This document shows, one piece after another, positions 7,141 to 15,700 of a stretch of 37,407 bases of DNA. The notes below the pieces were generated by a model, which was not told the DNA's origin, did no database searches, and saw nothing but the letters and a program-made list of their open reading frames with translations. The position numbers and the translations under genes are program-made. Origin of the DNA: Nitrospirota bacterium (GTDB taxonomy: Bacteria; Nitrospirota; Nitrospiria; SBBL01; JAADHI01); the NCBI GenBank assembly GCA_029261215.1, contig JAJDBT010000071.1, positions 1 through 37,407 of the forward strand, written 5' to 3'. Within the stretch, counting starts at the first letter, position 1; each line of letters begins with the position of its first letter.

Positions 7141-9443
7141 TTTAGAATTCCTTTATCACAGGTTTGAGAGGGTTCCGTGCCAAGAATAAAGGCTTCTTCC
7201 GAGCCATCTTTATCACAGATCATCCCTCTGTCGTTTACATGAAGTAATACCACACCTGTAGGCGGCGTAAAATCACTTGGGGCCGAGAATGAGGCCTCTT
7301 TCATAAATCGGGTCCAAATGGGAAGCGCTGCCGATGCTCCCGTCAAGGCCCCGTGCTGGTTTTTATCGAAACCCACCCAGACCACCGTGACAAGGTCAGG
7401 CGTATATCCCACAAACCAGGCATCGCGCAGATTACTGGTCGTCCCCGTTTTCCCTGCGGCAGGTGCCTTAAAACCCAGCTGACGAACCCCTTTCCCCGTA
7501 CCGGAATCAAGCACACCCTTCATTAAGTGCGTCACCAAAAAAGCAGCGGAAGCTGAAACCACCTGACGCGGCCGCAGGTCTCTGCTATCGTCCCCTTCTT
7601 TTTCAATCGGCAATCCTCTCGGATCGATAATGCCCTCTAAAAACATCGCAGGACGAAAAACCCCGCCACTCGCCAAGGTGCTGTAAGCAACACCCATTTC
7701 AAGTGGCGAGACTTCGACACTCCCCAAGGCCAGGGAGGGAACCGGCTTTAAAGGACTTTTAATGCCGATATCACGCGCCATGCTTATAATCGCATCCATC
7801 CCCACTTCTTGTGAAAGACGGACCGTCGCTGTATTTCGAGAACCTTCAAGGGCCGCCCGCAGTGTGATCGGACCCAGGTATTGATGATCATAGTTTTCCG
7901 GAGACCATTCTTTTCCCCCCACAGAAAGCGTAACAGGCGCATCATCAATCTCACTAATCGGGGTATACGGCGTCCCGCCTCTCGCGGCTTGCTCAAATGC
8001 CGTCAAATACACAATCGGTTTAAATAAAGAACCCGGTTGACGCTGCGCATCCGTGACACGATTAAACTGGCTTTTTTGGTAATCCCGGCCCCCCACCATC
8101 GCTTTGACCGCACCTGTTTTGGGGTCAATCGCAACAAGGGCACCCTGCAACTGATCATCCGGGTCAGAACGCTTCAGTCGGGAATCCTTCGCCTCCAGAT
8201 CTTCAAGTCCCTTTTTCAGAGCATTTTCGGCAATACGCTGGATCTCTGGGTCAAGCGTACTAAAAATCTTAAGACCACCCGAAGTAAGGATCCGCCGGGG
8301 ATAAAGATCTGCAACCTGACGACGAATCTCATCAATAAAGTAAGGCGCAGTGTTCAGGCGTTGTTTCAGGGTCTTTGCAATCACCTTCTCCCCTCTTGCC
8401 GAAAAATAAGATTGCAGTGTGATTTTACCTTCGGCAAAAAGCACCTCAAGTACAAGGTTTCGACGGCGAATCGCTTTATTGATATCTTTGCTCGGAGCAA
8501 AGACATTCGGGGAGCGGATAATGCCTGCCAGCAGAGCAGCTTCCCCCAGAGTCAAATCTTTAGGCGCTTTCTCAAAATAAAACCAGGCCCCCTGTCCGAT
8601 GCCATAGATCCCCATGATGCCATTTTGGCCAAAATAGATCTCATTCAAATACGTTTCTAAAATTTCATCTTTTCCATATCGCCGCTCCAAGAGTAGCGCC
8701 ATCAACGCTTCTTGCCCTTTACGAGCAAAAGTCCGTTCATTTCCCAAATAAAAATTTTTAACCAATTGCTGCGTAAGCGTGCTTCCGCCCTGGACAATCC
8801 CTCCGGCCCGTAAATTCACCCAGGCCGCCCGGGCAATACTCTTTATATTGATGCCAGGATGTTCATAAAACTTGCGATCCTCCATCACAATTACCGCATC
8901 GGTTAGGATTTTAGGCAGTTCAGACAGCTGAATGAGACGTCGTTCCTCCCACTCCGCTTCATAAAAGCCACCGACCACTTCAGGTTCGATCAAAGCATAA
9001 TCCAGGTCAATATCCAGACTCAGATCACTCACCTTCAAAATTCTATTTTCTTCAGAAAGAGACACCCGAATCGGCAAACCGGCTTCCGCATAGTTCGGAT
9101 AGTCAAAGGGGTGAAGATACACCTCTACAAACTCCCCACTCCGAAAAAACTCTCCGGAATTTTGAATGGGCCGTTTCACCTCACGGTACGCGAGGCGTTT
9201 CAGGCGAGAAACGAGACCCGCCTGAGCTATATCAAGCCCCGGAGAAAGTTTTAATGGTGCAGAATAAATTTTAGACGGAAGCTGCCAGCGTTGGCCTTCA
9301 AATTTTTTGACCACCGCGCCATCCAGGTAAAGGACGTAGAGGATTGAAATCCCCAGAAAGATAAAGCCCGTAAAAAAAAGGACACGAGAGACAATCCGCG
9401 TTCTTTTTTTTCTCCGTGGCTTACTTTTTTTTAAAAGTTTCAT
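7116..9443 (-). CDS. mrcB: Bifunctional penicillin-binding protein, PBP1b type (glycosyltransferase/transpeptidase)
   Basis: This class A penicillin-binding protein polymerises glycan strands and cross-links peptides outside the inner membrane. After a very basic cytoplasmic tail comes one membrane helix (about residues 20-42), then a small domain like UB2H of E. coli PBP1b (LKRLAYREVKR). The GT51 glycosyltransferase follows, with catalytic EDRKFYEHPG and GGSTLTQQLVKN motifs, then the transpeptidase with SLFK, SRN and KTGT motifs, all intact. About 775 residues is normal. An ATG at 9443 is taken as the start; an in-frame GTG at 9461 would add six residues, and neither has a clear ribosome-binding site. 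No LpoB-like gene is seen nearby. It overlaps the binding-protein gene downstream. Confidence 0.95.
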   Translation of the reverse strand: MKLLKKSKPRRKKRTRIVSRVLFFTGFIFLGISILYVLYLDGAVVKKFEGQRWQLPSKIYSAPLKLSPGLDIAQAGLVSRLKRLAYREVKRPIQNSGEFFRSGEFVEVYLHPFDYPNYAEAGLPIRVSLSEENRILKVSDLSLDIDLDYALIEPEVVGGFYEAEWEERRLIQLSELPKILTDAVIVMEDRKFYEHPGINIKSIARAAWVNLRAGGIVQGGSTLTQQLVKNFYLGNERTFARKGQEALMALLLERRYGKDEILETYLNEIYFGQNGIMGIYGIGQGAWFYFEKAPKDLTLGEAALLAGIIRSPNVFAPSKDINKAIRRRNLVLEVLFAEGKITLQSYFSARGEKVIAKTLKQRLNTAPYFIDEIRRQVADLYPRRILTSGGLKIFSTLDPEIQRIAENALKKGLEDLEAKDSRLKRSDPDDQLQGALVAIDPKTGAVKAMVGGRDYQKSQFNRVTDAQRQPGSLFKPIVYLTAFEQAARGGTPYTPISEIDDAPVTLSVGGKEWSPENYDHQYLGPITLRAALEGSRNTATVRLSQEVGMDAIISMARDIGIKSPLKPVPSLALGSVEVSPLEMGVAYSTLASGGVFRPAMFLEGIIDPRGLPIEKEGDDSRDLRPRQVVSASAAFLVTHLMKGVLDSGTGKGVRQLGFKAPAAGKTGTTSNLRDAWFVGYTPDLVTVVWVGFDKNQHGALTGASAALPIWTRFMKEASFSAPSDFTPPTGVVLLHVNDRGMICDKDGSEEAFILGTEPSQTCDKGILKWLKRLFF

Positions 9444-9512
9444 TGGAAATTTGTATACCACAATTCAAAAACGGGTTCAACGCGACTCACATTTTCTGCG
9501 TCGGATCATCCC

Positions 9513-9542
9513 AGAAACTATGTAATCATTTACACAGTTTCT
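9513..9542. repeat. 13-bp imperfect inverted repeat in the mrcB / pilus-operon divergent gap
   Basis: Arms 9513-9525 and 9530-9542 pair with a single mismatch around a 4-nt loop. The element lies 70 bp upstream of the mrcB start and about 115 bp upstream of the sigma-54-like promoter. It could be an operator, an activator site for the pilus promoter, or an RNA hairpin in the mrcB leader. Confidence 0.45.
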
Positions 9543-9655
9543 CGCTGCTCGATTCCTTATTTTACATCCAGTCATAAAAACCCACGCCCACACTCCAGAA
9601 CCATAAGGCGTTGTAATTAAAAGAAATACTTCATCTTTCAATGACAAGAAATTTT

Positions 9656-9671
9656 CGGTACAAGACTTGCA
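9656..9671 (+). promoter_or_regulatory. Sigma-54 (RpoN)-type promoter of the minor pilin operon
   Basis: CGGTAC-N5-TTGCA keeps the invariant GG (9657-9658) and GC (9669-9670) with exactly 10 bases between them, as required for -24/-12 promoters. Initiation about 12 bases later (near 9682) would make the ATG at 9685 leaderless and supports the start at 9736. Pilin operons are often RpoN-controlled. The activator is not in this window. Confidence 0.55.
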
Positions 9672-9735
9672 AATTTGAGAAACCATGAATAAAGAGACAC
9701 AAAAAACCATCAACAATAGAAAGTCTGAATCAAAG

Positions 9736-10197
9736 ATGAATAAAAAAGGGTTTACACTTCTGGAAATTCTGGTTGCTGTCGCGATACTCGGGATACTCGT
9801 TGGCATTGCAATCCCTAATTACCTCACATGGAATGCACGCTACGAATTTAAAGATGCCGCACGAAACCTTTCGTCTAACCTCACACTTTCTAAACTCAAT
9901 GCCATGAGTCGGAATGCTGCAATCACACTGACACTTCAGGCCAATGGCACAGACACAGAGTATGAAATGAAAGATGCCGGTGGCATTTCAGTCATTCCCA
10001 CTGAGATCTTTCCAGCCGATGTCAGCGTCGTGGGCGGGCTCCCTGTGGCCGTCACCTTTAATGCCTTTGGACAAAGAACATCCGGAGGCGGGGGAAATCA
10101 AGTAATTAATCTCGATAGTGTGTCGCAAACAAATACCCGGTACGTCATTACGGTCACCGTCAGTGGAAAAGTCACCATCACCATGAACAATATCTGA
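9736..10197 (+). CDS. fimT: Type IV minor pilin, GspH/FimT family
   Basis: This 153-residue prepilin-like protein has a short leader ending in KKG followed by FTLLEILVAVAILGILVGIAIPNY, the class III signal cut by the prepilin peptidase PilD before F. The glutamate at +5 needed for assembly is present. The conserved helix is followed by the GspH/FimT pattern of a soluble beta-rich domain (about 40-150) with a Gly-rich loop. Minor pilins prime the type IV pilus in the inner membrane. An in-frame ATG at 9685 would add 17 residues, but it falls right at the predicted transcription start and would give an unusually long leader. It is the first gene of a seven-gene operon. Confidence 0.92.
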   Translation: MNKKGFTLLEILVAVAILGILVGIAIPNYLTWNARYEFKDAARNLSSNLTLSKLNAMSRNAAITLTLQANGTDTEYEMKDAGGISVIPTEIFPADVSVVGGLPVAVTFNAFGQRTSGGGGNQVINLDSVSQTNTRYVITVTVSGKVTITMNNI

Positions 10198-10205
10198 GGA
10201 TGATT

Positions 10206-10700
10206 ATGACATTTAAAAGATCATTTACAAAACGAAAAAATAAAAATGAAAAAGGCTTCACCCTTCTGGAGGTTCTTATTTCGGTCTCCATTTTATCCGT
10301 GGGTTTGCTCGGCATCGCCGTCATGCAGGATGCCGCCATTCAGGGCACAGTGGTCGGCAGTAAAATGAGTATTAGCACAAACATGGCGGACGAAATGATG
10401 GAACGCATCCGACTTAAAATGCCAGGTGTGGCCAGCCCCGGTTTTGACGTGACTGCCTACAACGGGATCAACACCTCGCTGGCGGCAACGAGGCCTTCTG
10501 CCGCCGCATGGCAGGCACGCGGGGACTACGACCAATGGGCCGCACGCATTCAGCAATACCTTCCCGGCGGCGTAGGAACTGTAACGGTTGTACAACCGGC
10601 GGTCAATCCGCTGAATCGCAATGATATTACCGTCAGCATTACCTGGCCGGGTGCCACACGAAATTTCACCGTTACCATGATGACATCAATTCTTTCATAG
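10206..10700 (+). CDS. pilV: Type IV minor pilin PilV-like
   Basis: This protein of about 164 residues has a long basic leader ending in EKG, then FTLLEVLISVSILSVGLLGIAVMQ. The VSILSVGLLGI stretch is characteristic of PilV/PilI-type minor pilins, and the glutamate at +5 is present. The C-terminal domain is beta-rich (VTVVQPAV, DITVSITWPG, TVTMMTSI). PilV sits with PilW, PilX and PilY1 in the tip-priming complex of the pilus. GAGGA overlaps the stop codon of fimT and lies five bases before the ATG at 10206, so that start is preferred over the ATG at 10200. The stop is 7 bp before pilW. Confidence 0.93.
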   Translation: MTFKRSFTKRKNKNEKGFTLLEVLISVSILSVGLLGIAVMQDAAIQGTVVGSKMSISTNMADEMMERIRLKMPGVASPGFDVTAYNGINTSLAATRPSAAAWQARGDYDQWAARIQQYLPGGVGTVTVVQPAVNPLNRNDITVSITWPGATRNFTVTMMTSILS

Positions 10701-10707
10701 GGATGAA

Positions 10708-11625
10708 ATGAATATACAGATGAAGTTACTTGGAAAAAAATCGAATCAAACAGGCTTTACGGTACTGGAGTTTCTCATTGCGAGCACCATATTTGTCGTT
10801 GTGATGGCAGCAGGCTCTGACTTCTTTAATAATATGAACCGCTCGGCCGTTGTGAACTCTGCGCTCACTGATGTGCAGCAAGACGCACGGGCCGCAATGT
10901 TGACCCTTGTACGTGATATCTCCATGGCAGGTTATGGGGTCACCAGCTTCGGGGCTTGTCCCAATGCAATCACCCCCACCAACTCAAACAGTGGTCCCGA
11001 TGGAATCAGTATCGCCAACATGGCCACCATTGCAACCACACTTGCGGCCCCCGGCGCACCCGGAAATGCGAAGATCACACTCGCTGATCTTGTTGAGGGA
11101 ACAATTTCCTTTAATGGCATCCGTACCGCAACCGCCGTACTGGATGTCGGAACAACGGTCAATATTTCTCCAGCGCTGGATAGTTCAGGAGAACAATATC
11201 CCGCCGGAACCCCAATTTTAACGCCAGGCTGCGTGGTCTATTCCTTGAATCCTGCAACCAGGGAACTCAGCAGAACGATCGGAGGCGTTGGAAGTGTGTT
11301 GGCAAGCGGCGTCATGGATATGCAGTTTGCCTACGCCCTGGATGCCAACGGAGATGGCCGCATTGATGACGCCAACTTAAGCGGCGCATACGATGCGGGA
11401 GATTTCGTGAACCTCCCTGCAGACCTTTCCTCGATCAGGCTGGTCCGTGTTTCACTCTATCTGCAAACCGGTCAAGGCGATCCAAGATACATCCTCGGTG
11501 TACCAGAAACCTTAGAGGATCATGATCCAACAACAGACGGAGGGTACGATCTGGCGGACTACCAACCCTTTCGGAGCAGAGTTTTAACACGCATTGTGCG
11601 TCCCAGAAATATAGGACTGCCATAA
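10708..11625 (+). CDS. pilW: Type IV minor pilin PilW-like
   Basis: This 305-residue prepilin has a leader ending in QTG, then FTVLEFLIASTIFVVVMAAG with glutamate +5 and a long amphipathic helix reaching about residue 65 (VQQDARAAMLTLVRDISMAGYG), a segment typical of PilW. The large globular domain contains DANGDGRIDDANL (about 212-224), which looks like a calcium-binding loop. Two cysteines (near FGACPN and PGCVVY) may form a disulfide. PilW links the other minor pilins and PilY1. GGGATGA before the ATG is a plausible ribosome-binding site. It follows pilV after 7 bp and precedes pilX by 75 bp. Confidence 0.93.
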   Translation: MNIQMKLLGKKSNQTGFTVLEFLIASTIFVVVMAAGSDFFNNMNRSAVVNSALTDVQQDARAAMLTLVRDISMAGYGVTSFGACPNAITPTNSNSGPDGISIANMATIATTLAAPGAPGNAKITLADLVEGTISFNGIRTATAVLDVGTTVNISPALDSSGEQYPAGTPILTPGCVVYSLNPATRELSRTIGGVGSVLASGVMDMQFAYALDANGDGRIDDANLSGAYDAGDFVNLPADLSSIRLVRVSLYLQTGQGDPRYILGVPETLEDHDPTTDGGYDLADYQPFRSRVLTRIVRPRNIGLP

Positions 11626-11700
11626 ATAATCGGTAAAAACTAAACAAGAAATAAAAACAAGGCGCATTTTTAATTCAAGAAAGAAAGGATTCGAACCGAT

Positions 11701-12294
11701 ATGAATAGTGGATACGGGAGAAAAAAAGCAAGGGATGAACAAGGAGCGGCACTCATCACCATGTTACTTTTTTTGGCGATCCTGACTGTCATTGGACTGA
11801 CTTCGGTCTCCATTACCTCTATCGAAAATCGAACGGCCCAAAATGAGCGGATTTATGAAACACGAATGAATGATGAGGAAGGCGGCGTGGAGCCTCAGGT
11901 GATTGTTTTAGAAGACACCATTTTATCAGGGGGCGTCCCGGCGACTTATCTTAACCCGACAGGGCCAGTCATCGTCGGCACAAACCTACAGAATGAAATT
12001 TTAGATCATCTTGTTGAGGCAGATTCTCCCAAGCTTGCTGGCGCATTAGGGCCCGACCTTCAATTTGACTTAGGGACAAGAACAGTCAGCATGGATATCG
12101 ACTACCTTTTTACAAAACTCAAAACCGGCAGCGCGATTGAATTCGCTGCAGGTTTTGAAGGAGTCGGCTCTGGTGCAGCGAGTGGTGGCGTTGAAAACTA
12201 TTTCCAAATGGTTTCAGAGGCCACTGTCGGGAATGGAAATGGATCAATCACCAACTATTACAACTGCGTTGTTTCGGGGGCATGTCAGAAATAA
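11701..12294 (+). CDS. pilX: Type IV minor pilin PilX-like
   Basis: This 197-residue protein begins with a basic leader and EQGAALITMLLFLAILTVIGLTSVSITSIEN, the PilX N-terminal pattern: processing after G and a hydrophobic helix without the +5 glutamate of other pilins, as usual for PilX. The remainder is a soluble domain with Gly/Ser-rich stretches (around 150-165) and two cysteines near the end (NCVVSGACQK), a likely disulfide. PilX is part of the pilus initiation complex with PilV, PilW and PilY1. The best purine stretch (AAAGGA) is 12 bases upstream, further than usual, so translation may be weak. The next gene starts 43 bp downstream. Confidence 0.85.
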   Translation: MNSGYGRKKARDEQGAALITMLLFLAILTVIGLTSVSITSIENRTAQNERIYETRMNDEEGGVEPQVIVLEDTILSGGVPATYLNPTGPVIVGTNLQNEILDHLVEADSPKLAGALGPDLQFDLGTRTVSMDIDYLFTKLKTGSAIEFAAGFEGVGSGAASGGVENYFQMVSEATVGNGNGSITNYYNCVVSGACQK

Positions 12295-12337
12295 CATGCA
12301 TCGGAATCAGACCATATTGAGCAAAATGGAGCACATG

Positions 12338-12679
12338 ATGAAAAATGCAATCCTTATTCTCTTTGCACTCATTCTTTACGGCCCCCTGGCCCTGCCTGCC
12401 TCAGCGGCCCAAGTACAATGGACACCCGTCAGCATGACGGAAGCCGACCCGCAAAAAGAGGGCTTATGGGGAAACATCCGGTTTTATACAAACAAAGACA
12501 TCAAACTTGAGACCGGCCAGCACATTCGATTTTCTAAAAATGTGTTGATCGATGTTGAAAATCTGGCAAACGATGATCGCGGAAATGTCCGCATTTTACT
12601 GGATGCGGACGGAAACGCCAAAGCGATTTTTTTTAATGGGATCGACATGCCGGACGTGATTAGACGATTTAAAAAATAA
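12338..12679 (+). CDS. Small exported protein of unknown function in the pilus operon
   Basis: I do not recognise this 113-residue protein. It has a clear signal peptide (KNAILILFALILYGPLALPASA, cut after about residue 22) and a mature part of about 90 residues, rich in charged residues and probably beta-structured: a QVQWTPVSMTE start, a WGNIRFYTN strand, an RILLDADGNAKAI strand-turn-strand, and an RRFKK end. There are no cysteines. GGAG lies six bases before the ATG at 12338; ATGs at 12335 and 12326 are alternatives. An open frame extends upstream inside pilX but has no coding support. It lies between pilX and pilY1, which suggests a periplasmic role in PilY1 export or pilus assembly, by location only. 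Confidence 0.75.
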   Translation: MKNAILILFALILYGPLALPASAAQVQWTPVSMTEADPQKEGLWGNIRFYTNKDIKLETGQHIRFSKNVLIDVENLANDDRGNVRILLDADGNAKAIFFNGIDMPDVIRRFKK

Positions 12680-12701
12680 AGGCCTGATAAGGAGCATCGT
12701 T

Positions 12702-15700
12702 ATGAATAACTATAAATCAAAATATATGGTCATCATCCTCTCAGTTCTTCTCATGCAAATGACGCTGACAGCGCCTGCCTTTGCGGTCCATAAATGGTGG
12801 CATAGCGGCGGCGGGCCTTCTCCGGCACCGGCACCGGCTCCGGCGCCCGCTCCGGCGCCATCACCATCTCCTTCGCCTTCACCAACTCCCGCGCCCGCTC
12901 CGACGCCGACTACACTTTCTGAAATGTCTGATTTCACGGCTTTTCCGCCATTTCTCACAACCGCCGCACCTCCGCTGACGATGTTTGTCTTATCAAAAAA
13001 CCATAAACTTTTTTACAAAGCCTACAACGACATTACCGATCTTGACGACGACGGCATCCCCGATTCCACCTACAAAGACACAATTAATTATTACGGGTAC
13101 TTTGATGCTTATAAATGTTACGAGTATGGCTCAGGCGTTTTCGTCCCGAAAAACCTGGGGACCGGAGCCAATTACCATTATTGCACCGGCCAGTGGAGCG
13201 GTAACTTTTTAAATTGGGCATCCATGTCACGCATGGACCTCATTCGCAAAGTGCTTTATGGCGGCAAACGTGTCACAGATACAAGCTCCAAAACCGTTTT
13301 AGGACGGGCCTTGCTTCCACGGGATGGACATTCATGGGCAAAAACCTACAGCGGGACAGACATCTCATCCTTAACGCCCTACAGCTGGAGCGACATTACC
13401 CTCTGCAATACCAACACAACAAAAACAGAAAACTCCTCCCTTCTTTTTGCACTTAACGGCTACTTCCCCTATGCCGCAAGTACGGAAGGCAAACAATGCA
13501 CTCTGGAAAAACCAGGCGGCTCTTCTTTAACGATTGCAGACACCTATAAGGTTGATGTCGAAGTTTGTGTGACCGGTATGCTCGAACTAAGCTGCACCGA
13601 ATATCAAACAGGAGGTTCTACACCCAATTTCAAACCCTCCGGCTTAATGCAAACCTTCGGGGTCGAAAGAAATGGCACCCCGGATACGGCCGATGATCGG
13701 GTGAAGATGAAATTTGGTTTGATGACCGGGAGTTACGGGGCCAATGTCAGCGGCGGTGTCTTGCGGAGCAATATCGGAGACCTCTCCAATTCCGAAGTGG
13801 ACAACGGAAACGGCATTGTGAAAGGCGTATCTAAAATCATTAAAACCATCGATAACTTTAATATCACACAATACAACTACAGCACCGGCTGGTACGATTT
13901 AGGAGGGACAGAAGGAAGCTGCGTACCGACAGAACCTGCAGTACTCAGCAATGGAGTCTGTACCAGCTGGGGTAACCCCGTGGGTGAGATGCTCTATGAA
14001 ACCATACGATATTTTCAGGCACAGGTTGGAGCAACCCCCGAATTTAAACTAGGCACACCCGATCCTGGATTTTCGTCTCTTAACGTTGAGGGGACATGGG
14101 AAGACCCCTATCTCAGCTGTCCGGCCTGCTCAAAGGCCTTTGCCATGATTTTAAGCGACGAGTTCACGAACTATGACTCAGACGATCTCCCCGGTTCGTA
14201 TTGGCCCGCCAGTATCAGCACCTCGGATACGCCCAGCGTACAAAGCCTGGTCAGCACGGCCAACATGGATGTGCTTGAATCCATCGGCTCTACATTTATC
14301 GGAGAATCCACATCAACGTTTGACCGGAACTGCACAGCCAAACCAGCGAGCTTTGGCAGTATCAGGGGGCTTTGTGTCGAAGAGCCGACCAAACAGGGGG
14401 CTTATTATATTGCAGGTCTTGCCAACTATGCCAAAAACACAGACCTCAATCCGGCCCCTGGCATGCAGGATATGACGACCTATGCCATTTCCACCGGATC
14501 CGTCATCCCCAACCTTGAATTTGATGTTGACGGAAAAAGAGTGGTCATCGTTCCCATTTTTCACGATGGCTGCCCAGATACGTCCTATGCCGGCTGCCTC
14601 ACCCAAGGCTTGAATGGAGATAACTCCAAAGGCGCGATGGTCGATTTTAAGTTTTGCCCCGATGATGCCGACTGGACCACCGAAAAAGGCAATGGGTACA
14701 CCTCCTGTTACGATGGTATGTGGGATGATGCAGAGTACGGATGGGATTACGAACTGGATATTCAGTATCGGATTTACGTCAAACAGGGCGCATCGACCAT
14801 TACGGTCAAAACCAAAGGGATTGCCGCTGCTGCAGGGCATGAGGATTTTGCCGGTTATGCCATCAGCGGGGTTTCAGCTGCAAGAGAATACTATGAAATT
14901 CGCTGCGGCGGAGCGGCAGGTTTTAATGACTGCGACCGTTATGACAAAAATGAAACGCCTGAAAGCGAACGCACCTTTGCCGTTACCGGTACCACGACCG
15001 GATTTTTAAAAAGTCCGCTCTGGTACGCAGCAAAGTACGGGGGATTTAAAGACAGTGATGGAGACGGCACCCCCAATCTGGTGGGCGAATGGGACAATGA
15101 TGGCGACGGGACACCGGATACCTATTTTAATGCCGCTAATCCCCTGAAATTAGAATCCGAAATTGCAAAGGCCCTGACTGCGGTTTTAAACAGGTCTTCT
15201 TCTGGCACCTCGGTTTCCGTGCTCGCGACTTCAGGCGAAGGGGAAGGCGCGCTGTATCAGGCCTATTTTTTCCCTTCAAAATATGAAGACGGCCTGGAAA
15301 GAAAATGGATCGGGTTTTTACATGGTCTTTTTCTTGATACCTTCGGCAACTTGAGAGAAGACACCGACCAGGATGGTCGGCTCATCTTGAGTAAAGATCA
15401 GATTGTCAGAAGCTTTTTTGACTCCGTCTCCGGGGACACAAAGGTGAATAAATTTTTAGACGCGAACGGTGACGGAAAAGCGGATTCAAGCACACCCTCC
15501 GATACCATCGCCCTAGATGAAATGGCTCCGATCTGGGAAGCGGGAAAAGAACTGGCCCTAACCAGTCCCAGCAGCCGCAAGATATTTACATGGCTCAATG
15601 CCAATGACGACGGGACGGTAGATCCCGGAGAGTTTATCTCCTTCGATGACTCGAAAAAAGCAGAACTAAAACCCTATCTTCGTGCCCTTGATGATAACGG

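Noticed and set aside
8037-8660. 207-codon plus-strand frame opposite mrcB
   Set aside because: It is an antisense shadow of the glycosyltransferase and transpeptidase region without coding signals of its own.
9685-9735. fimT start at 9685
   Set aside because: It would give a 22-residue prepilin leader and an almost leaderless transcript from the sigma-54-like promoter. The ATG at 9736 gives the usual short leader.
12137-12337. Upstream extension of the small exported protein into pilX
   Set aside because: The extension is out of frame with pilX and would bury the clear signal peptide. The GGAG site supports a start at about 12338.
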